Made by a program: the position numbers and the translations under genes
Shown here: positions 29,585-38,693 of the stretch, piece by piece
How the letters are laid out: every line of letters begins with the position of its first letter
How positions within the stretch are numbered: position 1 is the stretch's first letter
Notes under the pieces: generated by a model
What the model saw: the letters and a program-made list of their open reading frames with translations, nothing else
Told to the model about the DNA's origin: nothing
Databases searched by the model: none
Assembly: GCA_963790045.1 (NCBI GenBank)
Contig: CAWBMS010000009.1
Location: forward strand, 151,203 to 215,202
From: DATKMP01 sp963790045
GTDB lineage: Bacteria; Bacteroidota; Ignavibacteria; UBA10030
Length of the DNA: 64,000 bases
Direction: 5' to 3'

Positions 29585-32290
29585 TTACGAATTATCCCCT
29601 ACGGCTTTGTCGTGCGGATAAACAAGTTTTAAAGTTTGTCCCGTTTGTTGTGCATGTCGAATTTCGTTTTGCCGAATCCGTACTTCTGCTTTTTTAATTT
29701 CTTTGTTTAACGGATCAAGAACAAATGCCTTTGCTACTTCATCCAGTGCCTTTGCAAATTCATGCTGCTTTTGGTATTCTTCTGCTGTACGCAAGTGAAT
29801 ATGCACAAGCTGGTCTTGCTCTTCCGGCGATGAGGTGGATTTCGCTGTTTCTTTTTCCTGAGATGGGATATTTTTTTCAGGTTCCGTTTGTGCAAGTAGA
29901 ATCTGTTCTTCTAATGCTTTAAGATTTTCGTTTTCAGGATCTATTGTGTATCCCAATGCGATTTCTACCATTGCATCATCATAAACTTTGTTTGCAATAT
30001 ACTCGCGTGCCTGGCGGAGATGCTCTTTAAGCGTGTTATGTTTTGCTTGATCTTGCTTTTGCTGATTGCGTTCTTCAATATCGTGTGTAAGTTGTTCTTT
30101 TAATTTTACACAGTCTTGGCGTGTAGCATTAAGGACCAATGCTTTTTCAAGCTCTATCAGCGCATCTTCATATTTTCGCAATGCCCGCAATTCTTTGGCT
30201 GAGAAAAGATGCTTTTGGATGGCTTTCTCGTTTTCCCCGGCATGTTTATGGTCGTCAAATGCTTTCTGCGCTGTTTCAATTTCCACTTCAAGCTCTTTGA
30301 TGTCTTGGCGTTCCGGGTCGAGAACAATAGCTTGCGTAACGATTGTTAAGGCATCGTCGAATCGATCTTTGACAAGAAGCTGTTTGGCTTTAAGAAGAAG
30401 CTCTTGAATTTGGATATTCTTTTCTTTTTCTCCTTGTTGCTCTTGCCATTGTTGGTATGCCGCTTGAGTTTTTTCTTCAAGATTTTTTAATTCGCTATTA
30501 TCGGGATCGTACGCATATCCACTTGCCACCTCGGCAAGTGCTTCATCAAATGCGCCGTGTTCCAGATAATCTTGCGCGCGCTGTATATGATTGGCAAGCG
30601 CTTTAAGCTGAGTTTCTTCTTCAGTCTTTTTGCGTTCTTTTTCTTGATCTTCGTGCCATTCACGTTGAAGCTGGGTTTCATATTCTTGAATACTAGTATT
30701 CAGCGGATCAAGAATAAATGCTTTTGCTAATTCATCCAAGGCCTGACTGTATTCATGGTCCTCAGCAAATTTTTCTGCATTGGCTAAACAAGCAACAATA
30801 CGTTCAGCGCTGTCATCGTGGACATTTTCCGGCTCTACAGGAACACTCTGGGCTTCTGCCTCTTCAGCTTTTTTCTTATCCTGTGCAGTGAGAATTTCTT
30901 GTTCCGTATGTTTGATGTCTTCATCAAACGGATTAATAATAAAAGCTAAAGCAATTTCACCGAGCGCGTCTTCAAAACGTTCTTGGGTAAGGTATGTGCG
31001 TGCTTTGGTGATATACGCGATTATTTTTTCTTTGTCTGTGCGTCGTTTTGCATCTGATTCAGCGTTTTCTCCCAGCGTGGCGCGATCGCGCTCTGTTTGT
31101 TCCAGAAGCCGCAATTCCTCTTCTTGTCTTCGCCGGACAGCTTCTTCTTCAACATGGCGTTTCACTTGTGCACGAGCCAAAGCATCTTCTTGTGCTGCGG
31201 CGATTCTTTTTTCGCATGCTCGAAGGGCGTCATTTACCGGGTCTAAAACGTAGGCACGCGTAATGACACGGAGCGCTTCTGAAAATCGTTGTTGTTCAGT
31301 AAGTTTTTCTGCGTTCTCGATGTGCTTTTGAATGGCTGTAACGATCGCCTCACGTTTTTTACGCTGTTCATCGTCGCGTCGGCGAAGAATTTCTAATTGT
31401 TCTTGTTGTTCGTGATCCTGTGCCTCACGGATCTGGTGTTCGAGATTCAAGACATCTTCGTTCAGCGGGTCCACCACCACAACAAATGCTAACTCACTGA
31501 GTGCTTCATCTAATCTTCCATTGTTGAAGAATTCGCGCGCTCGGTCAAGGTATTGTGTAATTTTTTGTTGCTGCGCATGTTTGCGTGCTTCTTCTTCTTT
31601 CCGTCGTTTTTCTTCTTTTTCCTGCTGAAACTTTGTAATCTGCGCTTTCAGCATTTCCTGCCGCTTTTGTTCTTCTTCTTGTTGTTTGCGCAGGCGGTCT
31701 TGTTCGTCACGAAGCCGCGCCTCTTCTTGAGCTTTCCGAATATGATCTTCTAATTCATGAATATGCTCGTTCGCGGGATCAAGAAGGTATGCACGAGCAA
31801 CTTCATCTAATGCACGGTTAAAATCTTCTTTGGCAACATAATCATGGGCACGTGCGAGGAAAGTAGAAATTTTTGATTCGATGGCGTGCCGACGAAGCTC
31901 TTCGTTCTTTTTTCGTTCGGTTTCTTCTTTTTTCCGCAGATCGATTTCTTGTTCCTGTTTTGCAGCCGCAGCGGCAGACCGTTGTGCTTCAACAATAGCA
32001 AGATTTGAGATGTGCTCAAGCGCTGTTGGCATCGGCTGCGCCGAGGGCTCTGGTTGGGAAACGCTTTCGGCCTCGGCCTTTTTCTCTTTTTGTGCCGTTA
32101 AAAGAGAACGTACCCGTTCTTCGTATGCTAACGCATATAAATTACGCGGATCGCGTCCCCGCGCTCTTGCAATTTCTTCCAAAGCGGACGCATAGTTGCC
32201 CTCCCGAACAAGTTTATCTGCTTGTTTGAGAAATATTGCAACTTCTTTTAATTGTTCCGCGCTTCTTTGTGTATCTATACCTTTTGCCAT
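29585..32290 (-). CDS. Large protein of eleven TPR-like/coiled-coil repeats
   Basis: Predicted 901-residue cytoplasmic protein without signal peptide or membrane segment, built from about eleven copies of an ~80-residue unit. Each has a helical hairpin of the form xARxYLxxxxFxxALxEVAxAFxLDPxN (for example KEDFNRALDEVARAYLLDPA) followed by a charged Glu/Lys/Arg/Gln-rich helix. GGAGAG precedes the ATG at 32290; the in-frame GTG four codons upstream is less likely. The same hairpin occurs twice in the TonB-like protein encoded next, suggesting the two bind each other or share a partner. Function unknown; a scaffold is inferred from architecture only. Confidence 0.75.
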   Translation of the reverse strand: MAKGIDTQRSAEQLKEVAIFLKQADKLVREGNYASALEEIARARGRDPRNLYALAYEERVRSLLTAQKEKKAEAESVSQPEPSAQPMPTALEHISNLAIVEAQRSAAAAAKQEQEIDLRKKEETERKKNEELRRHAIESKISTFLARAHDYVAKEDFNRALDEVARAYLLDPANEHIHELEDHIRKAQEEARLRDEQDRLRKQQEEEQKRQEMLKAQITKFQQEKEEKRRKEEEARKHAQQQKITQYLDRAREFFNNGRLDEALSELAFVVVVDPLNEDVLNLEHQIREAQDHEQQEQLEILRRRDDEQRKKREAIVTAIQKHIENAEKLTEQQRFSEALRVITRAYVLDPVNDALRACEKRIAAAQEDALARAQVKRHVEEEAVRRRQEEELRLLEQTERDRATLGENAESDAKRRTDKEKIIAYITKARTYLTQERFEDALGEIALAFIINPFDEDIKHTEQEILTAQDKKKAEEAEAQSVPVEPENVHDDSAERIVACLANAEKFAEDHEYSQALDELAKAFILDPLNTSIQEYETQLQREWHEDQEKERKKTEEETQLKALANHIQRAQDYLEHGAFDEALAEVASGYAYDPDNSELKNLEEKTQAAYQQWQEQQGEKEKNIQIQELLLKAKQLLVKDRFDDALTIVTQAIVLDPERQDIKELEVEIETAQKAFDDHKHAGENEKAIQKHLFSAKELRALRKYEDALIELEKALVLNATRQDCVKLKEQLTHDIEERNQQKQDQAKHNTLKEHLRQAREYIANKVYDDAMVEIALGYTIDPENENLKALEEQILLAQTEPEKNIPSQEKETAKSTSSPEEQDQLVHIHLRTAEEYQKQHEFAKALDEVAKAFVLDPLNKEIKKAEVRIRQNEIRHAQQTGQTLKLVYPHDKAVGDNS

Positions 32291-32529
32291 AATTCTCTCC
32301 ACTCATGGAGCGGTTAGAGATAGTAATACTACGAAGCCCACCTATTTTCAAAAACCAAGGTAGGTATTTTCTTTTGTATTGTCAACAAATCAAAGAAAAA
32401 ATTTACCGATGCGAAATTAACCAGTAGTTTCAATTTATCTGCAAAAATCCGGCTGAATACTCGAAAAAACGGGAAGATCAGCGTGGCAGATATTACAAAT
32501 TCATTTGACAAAAGGACATTTTGCAACAA

Positions 32530-32545
32530 TGTGATATATATCACA
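32530..32545. promoter_or_regulatory. CRP-type operator palindrome
   Basis: TGTGATATATATCACA is a perfect 16-base palindrome and matches the TGTGA-N6-TCACA form bound by CRP-family regulators. It lies in the 32291-32610 intergenic stretch upstream of the repeat-protein/TonB-like operon (about 240 bases before its start). Binding by a regulator of this cell is inferred. Nothing else but the tRNA terminator is evident in the stretch. Confidence 0.5.
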
Positions 32546-32568
32546 ATCATTACCAATGATTCCTTTAC

Positions 32569-32601
32569 ATATAATATAATCAATCCGGTATTGATTATAT
32601 C
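32569..32601 (-). terminator. Terminator of the tRNA-Pro gene
   Basis: A perfect ten-base inverted repeat TATAATCAAT/ATTGATTATA with a five-base loop lies about ten bases beyond the 3' end of the tRNA on the minus strand and runs into AT-rich sequence. Confidence 0.55.
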
Positions 32602-32610
32602 TTCAACGAG

Positions 32611-32685
32611 TCGGGATGAGAGGATTCGAACCTCCGGCCCCCTGCGCCCAAGGCAGGTGCTCTAGCCGGGCTGAGCTACATCCCG
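32611..32685 (-). tRNA. tRNA-Pro (anticodon UGG)
   Basis: A 75-base cloverleaf reads from 32685 down to 32611. The acceptor stem is CGGGATG/CATCCCG with discriminator A. The D arm is GCTC/GAGC, the anticodon stem CCTGC/GCAGG with loop CTTGGGC giving anticodon UGG, and the T arm GGAGG-TTCGAAT-CCTCT. The 3' CCA is not encoded. It decodes CCA and, by wobble, other proline codons. It lies alone between the EnvC-like gene and the repeat-protein operon. Confidence 0.95.
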
Positions 32686-32765
32686 TTGATTCAAAATATA
32701 TTACTTAAGGTAAGGAAAAAAATGAGATGAAGCAATGCACTCGATGTTATTATAACGGGAGAGAT

Positions 32766-34028
32766 TTATTCTTTACTTGTAAGCCATCGTTCTGGATTTT
32801 GCTTTTCACGCTCTTTCCATATTTCAAAATGCAAAATGGAACCTGCAACTGTATCGCCGCTTTTTGCAATGACGGTACCTTCTGTAACTTTTTGTGATTC
32901 TTCCACTGTTACTTCGGATAAATGTGCATACACGGTTCTATAGCCGTTATAATGATTTACGATAAGGACATTGCCGAAACCGGGAATAAAAGAAAGCAGC
33001 GCTACTTCACCATCGGCAACAGCATACACGTTGGAACCAACCGGCGTTGCGATATTGATGCCGGTATTTTGCGTTACTGTTTTGAGCACCGGATGCACCT
33101 GATTGCCGAAATGCGTTTGCACCGAACCGTTGGAAACCGGCCAGCGCATTTTCCCGCGATGTTGTTCGAAGGTCGATGAGATTTTTTCTTCCGGCGGCTT
33201 CGGTAGCACCGGCGTCGAAATATTTTTTGAACGCTCTCGTTCTCGTGCTTCAGCAAGTTCTCGCTCACGCTTTACAGCAGCTTCATGGTCTTTGCGAATA
33301 CGTTCTTTTTCAATTAAATCTGCAATCAAATCTTCAATTTGATGAAACGCATTTTGCTTGCGCGTCAATTCGGCTTGATATGTTTTTTTATTCTTCCGGA
33401 TTTTTTTCAATACGGTTTGACGAACCGAATAAGTAGATTTGAGATTTTTTTCTTCCCGTGTCTTTTCTTGAAGAAGCTGTCGTTTGTTTTGCAGGTTGTC
33501 TTCCAATTGCCGACTTTGTTCTTCAACGGTGGTTTTGTTTTCGATAATTTCCTGCAAATCTTTTGCGCGTTGTTCTGAAAACCGTTTCATGTATTGAATG
33601 CGAATGTACATCTGGTTGATGGATTTAGAAGAGAAGAGCAATTCCAGATCGTACACGCGCCCATTTTTATAGACCGACCGAACATAGTTGGCATAATGCG
33701 ACTTGAGAAATTGAAGCTTGGCTTCGAGTTCTGCAATTGTCATTTTGGCCGTATCGATATCCGACGAGACATCTTGCTCTTCTTCCTGCAAATTTTTTAC
33801 AAGTCGGCGAAGTAAATTGGATTGGCGTTCGAGATCATCCAACCGATCGAGTGTAACTTTCTCTTTGGTTTCACTTTCCTGCAATCGCTTTTCGTACGCT
33901 TGAATATCTGCACGAAGCTTTTGCAATTCTCGCTCCTTCTGCTTCAACTCCCGGTCTGCACGTTGTGCGGGTAAGAATGAAACAATGCAACAGCAGAGAA
34001 AGAGAAGGATAAGAGATCGTGCCCGCAT
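32766..34028 (-). CDS. EnvC-like murein hydrolase activator (degenerate M23 domain)
   Basis: Exported protein of 420 residues. A signal peptide (SLILLFLCCCIVSFLPAQ) is followed by a long coiled coil (about 25-260, Glu/Lys/Gln heptads) and a C-terminal LytM/peptidase M23 fold (MRWPVSNGSVQTHFGNQVHP to PERWLTSKE). The usual zinc ligands of the first motif are replaced (QNTGINIATPVG in place of a HxxxD pattern), while YAHLSE and LHFEIW keep later His residues. This fits EnvC-type proteins, which activate amidases at division rather than cut murein themselves. The start at ATG 34028 shares one base with the upstream stop (TAATG), so translation is coupled. Confidence 0.85.
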   Translation of the reverse strand: MRARSLILLFLCCCIVSFLPAQRADRELKQKERELQKLRADIQAYEKRLQESETKEKVTLDRLDDLERQSNLLRRLVKNLQEEEQDVSSDIDTAKMTIAELEAKLQFLKSHYANYVRSVYKNGRVYDLELLFSSKSINQMYIRIQYMKRFSEQRAKDLQEIIENKTTVEEQSRQLEDNLQNKRQLLQEKTREEKNLKSTYSVRQTVLKKIRKNKKTYQAELTRKQNAFHQIEDLIADLIEKERIRKDHEAAVKRERELAEARERERSKNISTPVLPKPPEEKISSTFEQHRGKMRWPVSNGSVQTHFGNQVHPVLKTVTQNTGINIATPVGSNVYAVADGEVALLSFIPGFGNVLIVNHYNGYRTVYAHLSEVTVEESQKVTEGTVIAKSGDTVAGSILHFEIWKEREKQNPERWLTSKE

Positions 34029-34798
34029 TACCAGCGTATCTGTTCTGCAGAAGAAGGGATGGAAAAATTGAATTGACAATCGATCGCGTTTAACGAAACA
34101 TCGGAATAGACAACCGACAGCATTTGTTGTTCGCGCGGCTGCGTGATGCGAATGTTGAACGGAATATCTGTTCCATCGACGGATTGGAAATTAGAAAATC
34201 GTTGTTCAAAGATCAGTTTTCCGTTTGTATCGCACTGTTGTATTTTTCCGATCAAGCTAGTTGTCGGATCAATCCAGTACGTTCGTTGTACATCATGATG
34301 TTTGTAAATAAACGTCCACTGTTCTTCTACAATTCGCGCTTCATCCGGTGTACGGCGATCATCTCCAAAAAATGTTCCGCCGCCGAGCAGATTGAGCATA
34401 TCATCAAATCTCAAACGAATATGCAAAATGCGTTCGATATTCTCTTCGCTTGCTGCACCGCGAATGAGTTTGTTTTCGAAGCTGTTGTAAAAAACAAATT
34501 CGTCGCGCGTAATCAAGGCGAATCCAACTTTGATGCCGAATGGCCCTTGAAGTTTGACCAAAACCGAATCCGGTTTGCGCAAGAATAACGTAAAGGAACC
34601 TGTTTGTGCGATGGTAGGTGTTTCGACGGAAATTTTTCCTTCGCCATACAACGAATGAATATATTGTTGTTGATGCTGAACTGCTTCCTGCACTTCTTTG
34701 TACGAAAGATGACGATTGGCAACTACCGCAACATGCGAAGATGTGCAACCCGCAAAGACAAGAAGAACCAGAAGAGAAAAACTCAAACAAATTTTCAC
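34028..34798 (-). CDS. DUF4292 / LolB-like lipoprotein
   Basis: Lipoprotein of 256 residues with a type II signal ending in the lipobox VFAGC. The body has the DUF4292 pattern common in Bacteroidota: GEGKISVETPTIAQTGSFTL, RKPDSVLVKLQGPFGIKVGF, and a half-barrel of beta strands like LolB, which inserts lipoproteins in the outer membrane. It begins with GTG at 34798, overlapping the preceding gene by four bases (GTGA), and is coupled to the EnvC-like gene downstream. The three-gene unit (TPR lipoprotein, DUF4292, EnvC) looks like an envelope-assembly operon. LolB-like activity is inferred from fold similarity. Confidence 0.85.
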   Translation of the reverse strand: MKICLSFSLLVLLVFAGCTSSHVAVVANRHLSYKEVQEAVQHQQQYIHSLYGEGKISVETPTIAQTGSFTLFLRKPDSVLVKLQGPFGIKVGFALITRDEFVFYNSFENKLIRGAASEENIERILHIRLRFDDMLNLLGGGTFFGDDRRTPDEARIVEEQWTFIYKHHDVQRTYWIDPTTSLIGKIQQCDTNGKLIFEQRFSNFQSVDGTDIPFNIRITQPREQQMLSVVYSDVSLNAIDCQFNFSIPSSAEQIRW

Positions 34799-36529
34799 AG
34801 AGTTCCTCGTGCAATCTTATCGCGAAGCGAAGTATTTTTTTCATCCAACCCTAATGCTTTTTTCCACATCTCGACAGCTTGTTCTTGTTTTCCCAATTTC
34901 AAATAGATGTCGCCCAAATGCTCTACAACAGCAGCGCTGGCATTGCCGACGGAAATCGCTTTCTCAATGTATGTTGCCGCTTCGTCGTAGCGTGCAAGTT
35001 TGAACAGCACCCATCCGTACGTATCGAGATAGGCAGCATTGTTCGGCTCAGCAGTGATGGCTTGCTGCGCCATTTGCAACGCGCGTTCCAATTGCAATCC
35101 GCGTTCAGATAAACTGTAACCGTAATTATTCAACAGCAATGCAGATTTCGGATCAACAAGCAGCGCTTCTTCATACAACTTGTCGCTTTCACTATAGCGG
35201 TGCAATTCATCTAACGTCATCGCCAGCGTGCTTAACGTGTTGATATCTTTCGGATTCAACGAGTACGCTTGCTGAAGTTTTTGAACGGCAAGCTCTCGCT
35301 TTTCCATACGCGAATATGCCAAGCCCTGGAGTAAGTACACGCGAAAATCTTTTGGGACAGATTTTTCAGCTTGTGCCATGACTGTCAACAGTGCATCATA
35401 TTTTCCTTGATCGAATAACGATGTTCCCAGAAACGACCATGCGTCGCCATTCCAAGCGGCAAGTTTTGTTACACGGTCAAAATACGAAGCCGCAAGAGAA
35501 TCGTTGTGCTGATTGGTGGCGATTGCACCCAGATACCACAACGGCCGCCAATCGTTCGGCGATGCTTGTTCCACTTCTTTGAATAATGCCTGCGCACGCG
35601 GTGCGAATGTGGAATCGCGTTCCGTTTGTCCGAAGAATCCGATGCCGATACGCAATTTAATTTCGGGGTTGACGATGCCTTGATTGAGAAGCCGCTCGTA
35701 CAATTTTGTTGCTTGTTGAAATTCTTTTTGACTTAGATACACATCGGCAAGCGATGCAGCAATTTCCGGATCGGATGGATCATAAATCATCATCGTCTCT
35801 AACATCGCTTTTGCATCTTCCAAATGTCCCGCTTTGATTTCTGTTTCAGCAAGTTGTTTTTGCAATGCACGGTTATTCGGATCGAGTTCCAGCATCCGTT
35901 TGTATTTAGCGATTGCTTTGTCATATTCACCAAGCGATACATAAATATTCGCGCACTGGAATAAATTATCTAAATTGCTGTTGTCTTCGTTGAGCAGACG
36001 TTCATAAATTTCAACGGATTTTCGCGGAGATGTTGTTTGATATAAATGAGCGAGCGCAAGCCAGCTGTTGGTTTGCGTGGAATCGATTTTTAGAATTGTT
36101 TCGTATTCATGAATCGCTTGATCCGTTTGCATTGCGTTCACATAAATTGCCGCAAGACTTTCGTGGAATGAAATATTCTTCGGTTCTAATCGTACCGCTT
36201 CACGGGCGGTTTCAATAGCGCGCGCATGTTTTTGCAATAAAGCATAATCACGCGAGATGGCATAAAAGAGCGCGCCGTTGGGTTCCGCTTGGATGGCATC
36301 TTGATATTGCAGAATAGCATCGGCATAAACGCCTTTTGCGTCTAATGCCGCGCCATCGATAAAATTTTGCACAGCAAAATCGTGCCGTAGCTCTCGCTCA
36401 TGTTTCGGACATGACCACTGCGCCGGAGTCGGTCGCCAGAACCGGTTTGCTGCTGCTGCAGCCGACAAAAACAAGAAGCCCCGTTACGAAAACAGGAAAG
36501 AGAACAAAATACTTACGTTGTTGTTTCAT
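34795..36529 (-). CDS. TPR-repeat lipoprotein, frameshifted near the N-terminus
   Basis: Lipoprotein of about 575 residues with some 13-14 tetratricopeptide repeats (for example AIHEYETILKIDSTQTNSWL, AIAKYKRMLELDPNNRALQK, AVEMWKKALGLDEKN). The large open frame begins at 36474 without a signal. In another frame a good lipoprotein signal starts at ATG 36529 (KYFVLFPVFVTGLLVFVGCS), and that frame hits TGA near 36405. A single-base change between about 36405 and 36440 would join them, so I annotate one gene. TPR lipoproteins of this kind serve as periplasmic scaffolds in outer-membrane biogenesis. Its stop overlaps the DUF4292 start. Confidence 0.8.
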
Positions 36530-36608
36530 ACTATAAATATATCGAAAGGTGCGTGCACATACAAGCGGCGCACTTGTTTTCCAACCTTTCGTCCAGTATC
36601 ATACCGCT

Positions 36609-37553
36609 ATGGAAAATGGGAAAATATACGATCTTGCTGTTGCATGGACGTGGGAATATGATCTCGATTTTGTTGCGCTGATTGAAGAAGAGACGCAACG
36701 TGCCGATAAAACCGTCCTGCAAATTCGGGAGGAAAATGTCGAAGAGATTTTTGACGCATTAAAGAAAGAACGTATTCAGATTCGCTACTTGTTAGATCGC
36801 GCCTCTGATGAAAGCGAATTATTCCAGCCGCTTGCGCGTTGGGTATTGAAACGATTTCGCAGCGGAGAATCTCCAACAATATATTCCATTAATCCTATCG
36901 ATGAACAGCAGCGAGCTGCCGACAAAGCCACGATGCATCTTGAATTTCTTTCTCACGGCATCAATGTTCCTTACTCTATTATAGTATCGCCGTATGAGCA
37001 CCGACGAGAAGTAGAACTGTCATTGACCGAGTTGGCAAAGTTAGGGCGTCCGTTTATCATTAAACCGGCAAATACCACTGGTGGTGGCTTGGGTGTTGTG
37101 ATGGGAGCGGAATCTCTCAAAGAAATTATCGATGCACGGCAGTCGCACAAAAAAGATAAATATTTGCTGCAAGAGACCGTGTATCCGGCAATGCTGTACG
37201 ACAAGCGGGCATGGTTCCGTGTGTTCTACGCATTTGGAGCAATTATTCCGTGCTGGTGGGACGACCAAACACATATTTATACATTAATGACTGCCGAAGA
37301 ACGGGCAGATAACCGGCTTGCAAGTTTAAGCGCTATTACCTCAAGCATTCAAAACATCTGTAAATTGGACTTTTTTTCGACCGAATTGGTGCTAACGCCG
37401 GACGAAAAAATCGTTGCGGTAGATTATGTGAATGAAATGTGCGATATGCGATTTCAGTCGCGACATGAAGATGGTGTTCCGGATTCTTTGGTGAAGACGA
37501 TTGTTCAACGACTCTTCACTTTTATAGAAAACTCTGCCTTCAAACTGTTATGA
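36609..37553 (+). CDS. ATP-grasp superfamily protein
   Basis: Predicted 314-residue cytoplasmic protein with an ATP-grasp fold. FIIKPANTTGGGLGVVMGAE is the ATP-binding lysine and glycine-rich loop, YLLQETVYP the adenine-contacting strand, and AVDYVNEMCDMR the metal-binding C-terminal segment. Such enzymes ligate a carboxylate to an amine, thiol or imino group via an acyl-phosphate. I prefer the ATG at 36609, where the conserved-looking IYDLAVAWTWEYD begins, over the GTG at 36549, which has no ribosome site. It is divergent from the TPR lipoprotein gene. The substrate is unknown. Confidence 0.75.
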   Translation: MENGKIYDLAVAWTWEYDLDFVALIEEETQRADKTVLQIREENVEEIFDALKKERIQIRYLLDRASDESELFQPLARWVLKRFRSGESPTIYSINPIDEQQRAADKATMHLEFLSHGINVPYSIIVSPYEHRREVELSLTELAKLGRPFIIKPANTTGGGLGVVMGAESLKEIIDARQSHKKDKYLLQETVYPAMLYDKRAWFRVFYAFGAIIPCWWDDQTHIYTLMTAEERADNRLASLSAITSSIQNICKLDFFSTELVLTPDEKIVAVDYVNEMCDMRFQSRHEDGVPDSLVKTIVQRLFTFIENSAFKLL

Positions 37554-37673
37554 GGCCTAAAAGAAATAAATTAAAACTTTTCGTTTTGGCACTTGACTTT
37601 CAGGTAGTGTATCAATAATTTACCATAAGCTATTAAAAAACAACTTATCTATGTGCCACTGGTTGGAGGCGAT

Positions 37674-38585
37674 ATGGGTCTCGTGAATTTTTACAAAGCA
37701 TTATCCGGTTTAACAGTCTCTTTGATAATCGTTTTTCTTTTTACAGCATTTGTGTTAGTTGGTTGTGGAGGAAGCGAACAAGCAACATCAGATCAACAGG
37801 TTCAACAGGAACCGGCAGCAGTTCAGCCGACTCCAGCGGTTGAGCCGGCGCAACCCAAAGAACAAGTAAAAGAAAAGCCAAAAGAAGAAGTTCCGATGGA
37901 TAAAGCGCTCACGAATTTTTTAGGTAATGATGAGCAGAAAGCCGATTCAGTGTCGGCAAAGCAACCGGTGGCAGCCGTGCAACCCGAACCATCACAGCTT
38001 GCACAATATGAAAAACAAATCAGCGATTTGCGTACAGAAAACACAAGTGTAAAACAGCGCAATGTTAAACTTGAAGAAGACAACCGATTATTAACAGCAC
38101 GGTTGAATGATACCGAAACAAAATTAGCAGCTGAAAAAGATCGCGCAGATAAAGCAGAAAGCAATGCAAAAACTATCGCTGTCGCAACACCCAAGCCCGA
38201 AGAAACATCTGCTGCAACAGTTACACCAAGCAGTTATGATGATGCACTGAAAGCGTTTCAAGTGCGGAAGTACGATGCAGCATTAAAAGGATTTCAAGCG
38301 GTTGCAAGCAGCGGCGCCAGCGAGGATATTGTTGGCAACGCAAAATATTGGATCGGCGAAACGCACTATGCAAAGAAAGACTATAAAACCGCATTAGAAG
38401 ATTTTCAAGGCGTGCTGAAAATGAAGAACTCGTTGAAAAAGGGCGATGCACAATTTATGATCGGGCAAGCGTATGAAAAACTCGGACAAAAAAGCAAAGC
38501 AAAAGCAGCATACGAAAAAGTCGTGAAAGAATATCCGTTGAATAAAAATGTAAAACGTGCAAAACAACGCTGGGCAAAATTGTAA
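37674..38585 (+). CDS. CpoB/YbgF-like TPR lipoprotein
   Basis: Predicted 303-residue lipoprotein: transmembrane-type signal ending in FVLVGCGG, a Pro/Gln/Glu-rich linker, a coiled coil (YEKQISDLRTENTSVKQRNV, about 115-165) and a C-terminal domain of three TPR-type repeats (YDDALKAFQVRKYDAALKGF, YAKKDYKTALEDFQGVLKMK, KAAYEKVVKEYPLN). The order coiled coil then TPR is that of CpoB/YbgF of the Tol-Pal system, which coordinates peptidoglycan synthesis with outer-membrane constriction. No tol genes are adjacent. GGAGG lies upstream of ATG 37674; the ORF's earlier start is unlikely. Confidence 0.78.
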   Translation: MGLVNFYKALSGLTVSLIIVFLFTAFVLVGCGGSEQATSDQQVQQEPAAVQPTPAVEPAQPKEQVKEKPKEEVPMDKALTNFLGNDEQKADSVSAKQPVAAVQPEPSQLAQYEKQISDLRTENTSVKQRNVKLEEDNRLLTARLNDTETKLAAEKDRADKAESNAKTIAVATPKPEETSAATVTPSSYDDALKAFQVRKYDAALKGFQAVASSGASEDIVGNAKYWIGETHYAKKDYKTALEDFQGVLKMKNSLKKGDAQFMIGQAYEKLGQKSKAKAAYEKVVKEYPLNKNVKRAKQRWAKL

Positions 38586-38608
38586 TTTCCCCATAATGTT
38601 CAATCTGC

Positions 38609-38642
38609 AAAGCCCCGTCGGAAATCTGATGGGGCTTTTTCG
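38609..38642 (+). terminator. Terminator after the CpoB-like gene
   Basis: AAAGCCCCGTC pairs with GATGGGGCTTT (one G-T pair) around an eight-base loop and ends in a run of five T. Confidence 0.85.
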
Positions 38643-38693
38643 TTTTTATGCAGGGAATTGAATTCTGTTCTTTGCATTGCTATATTGAATCCA

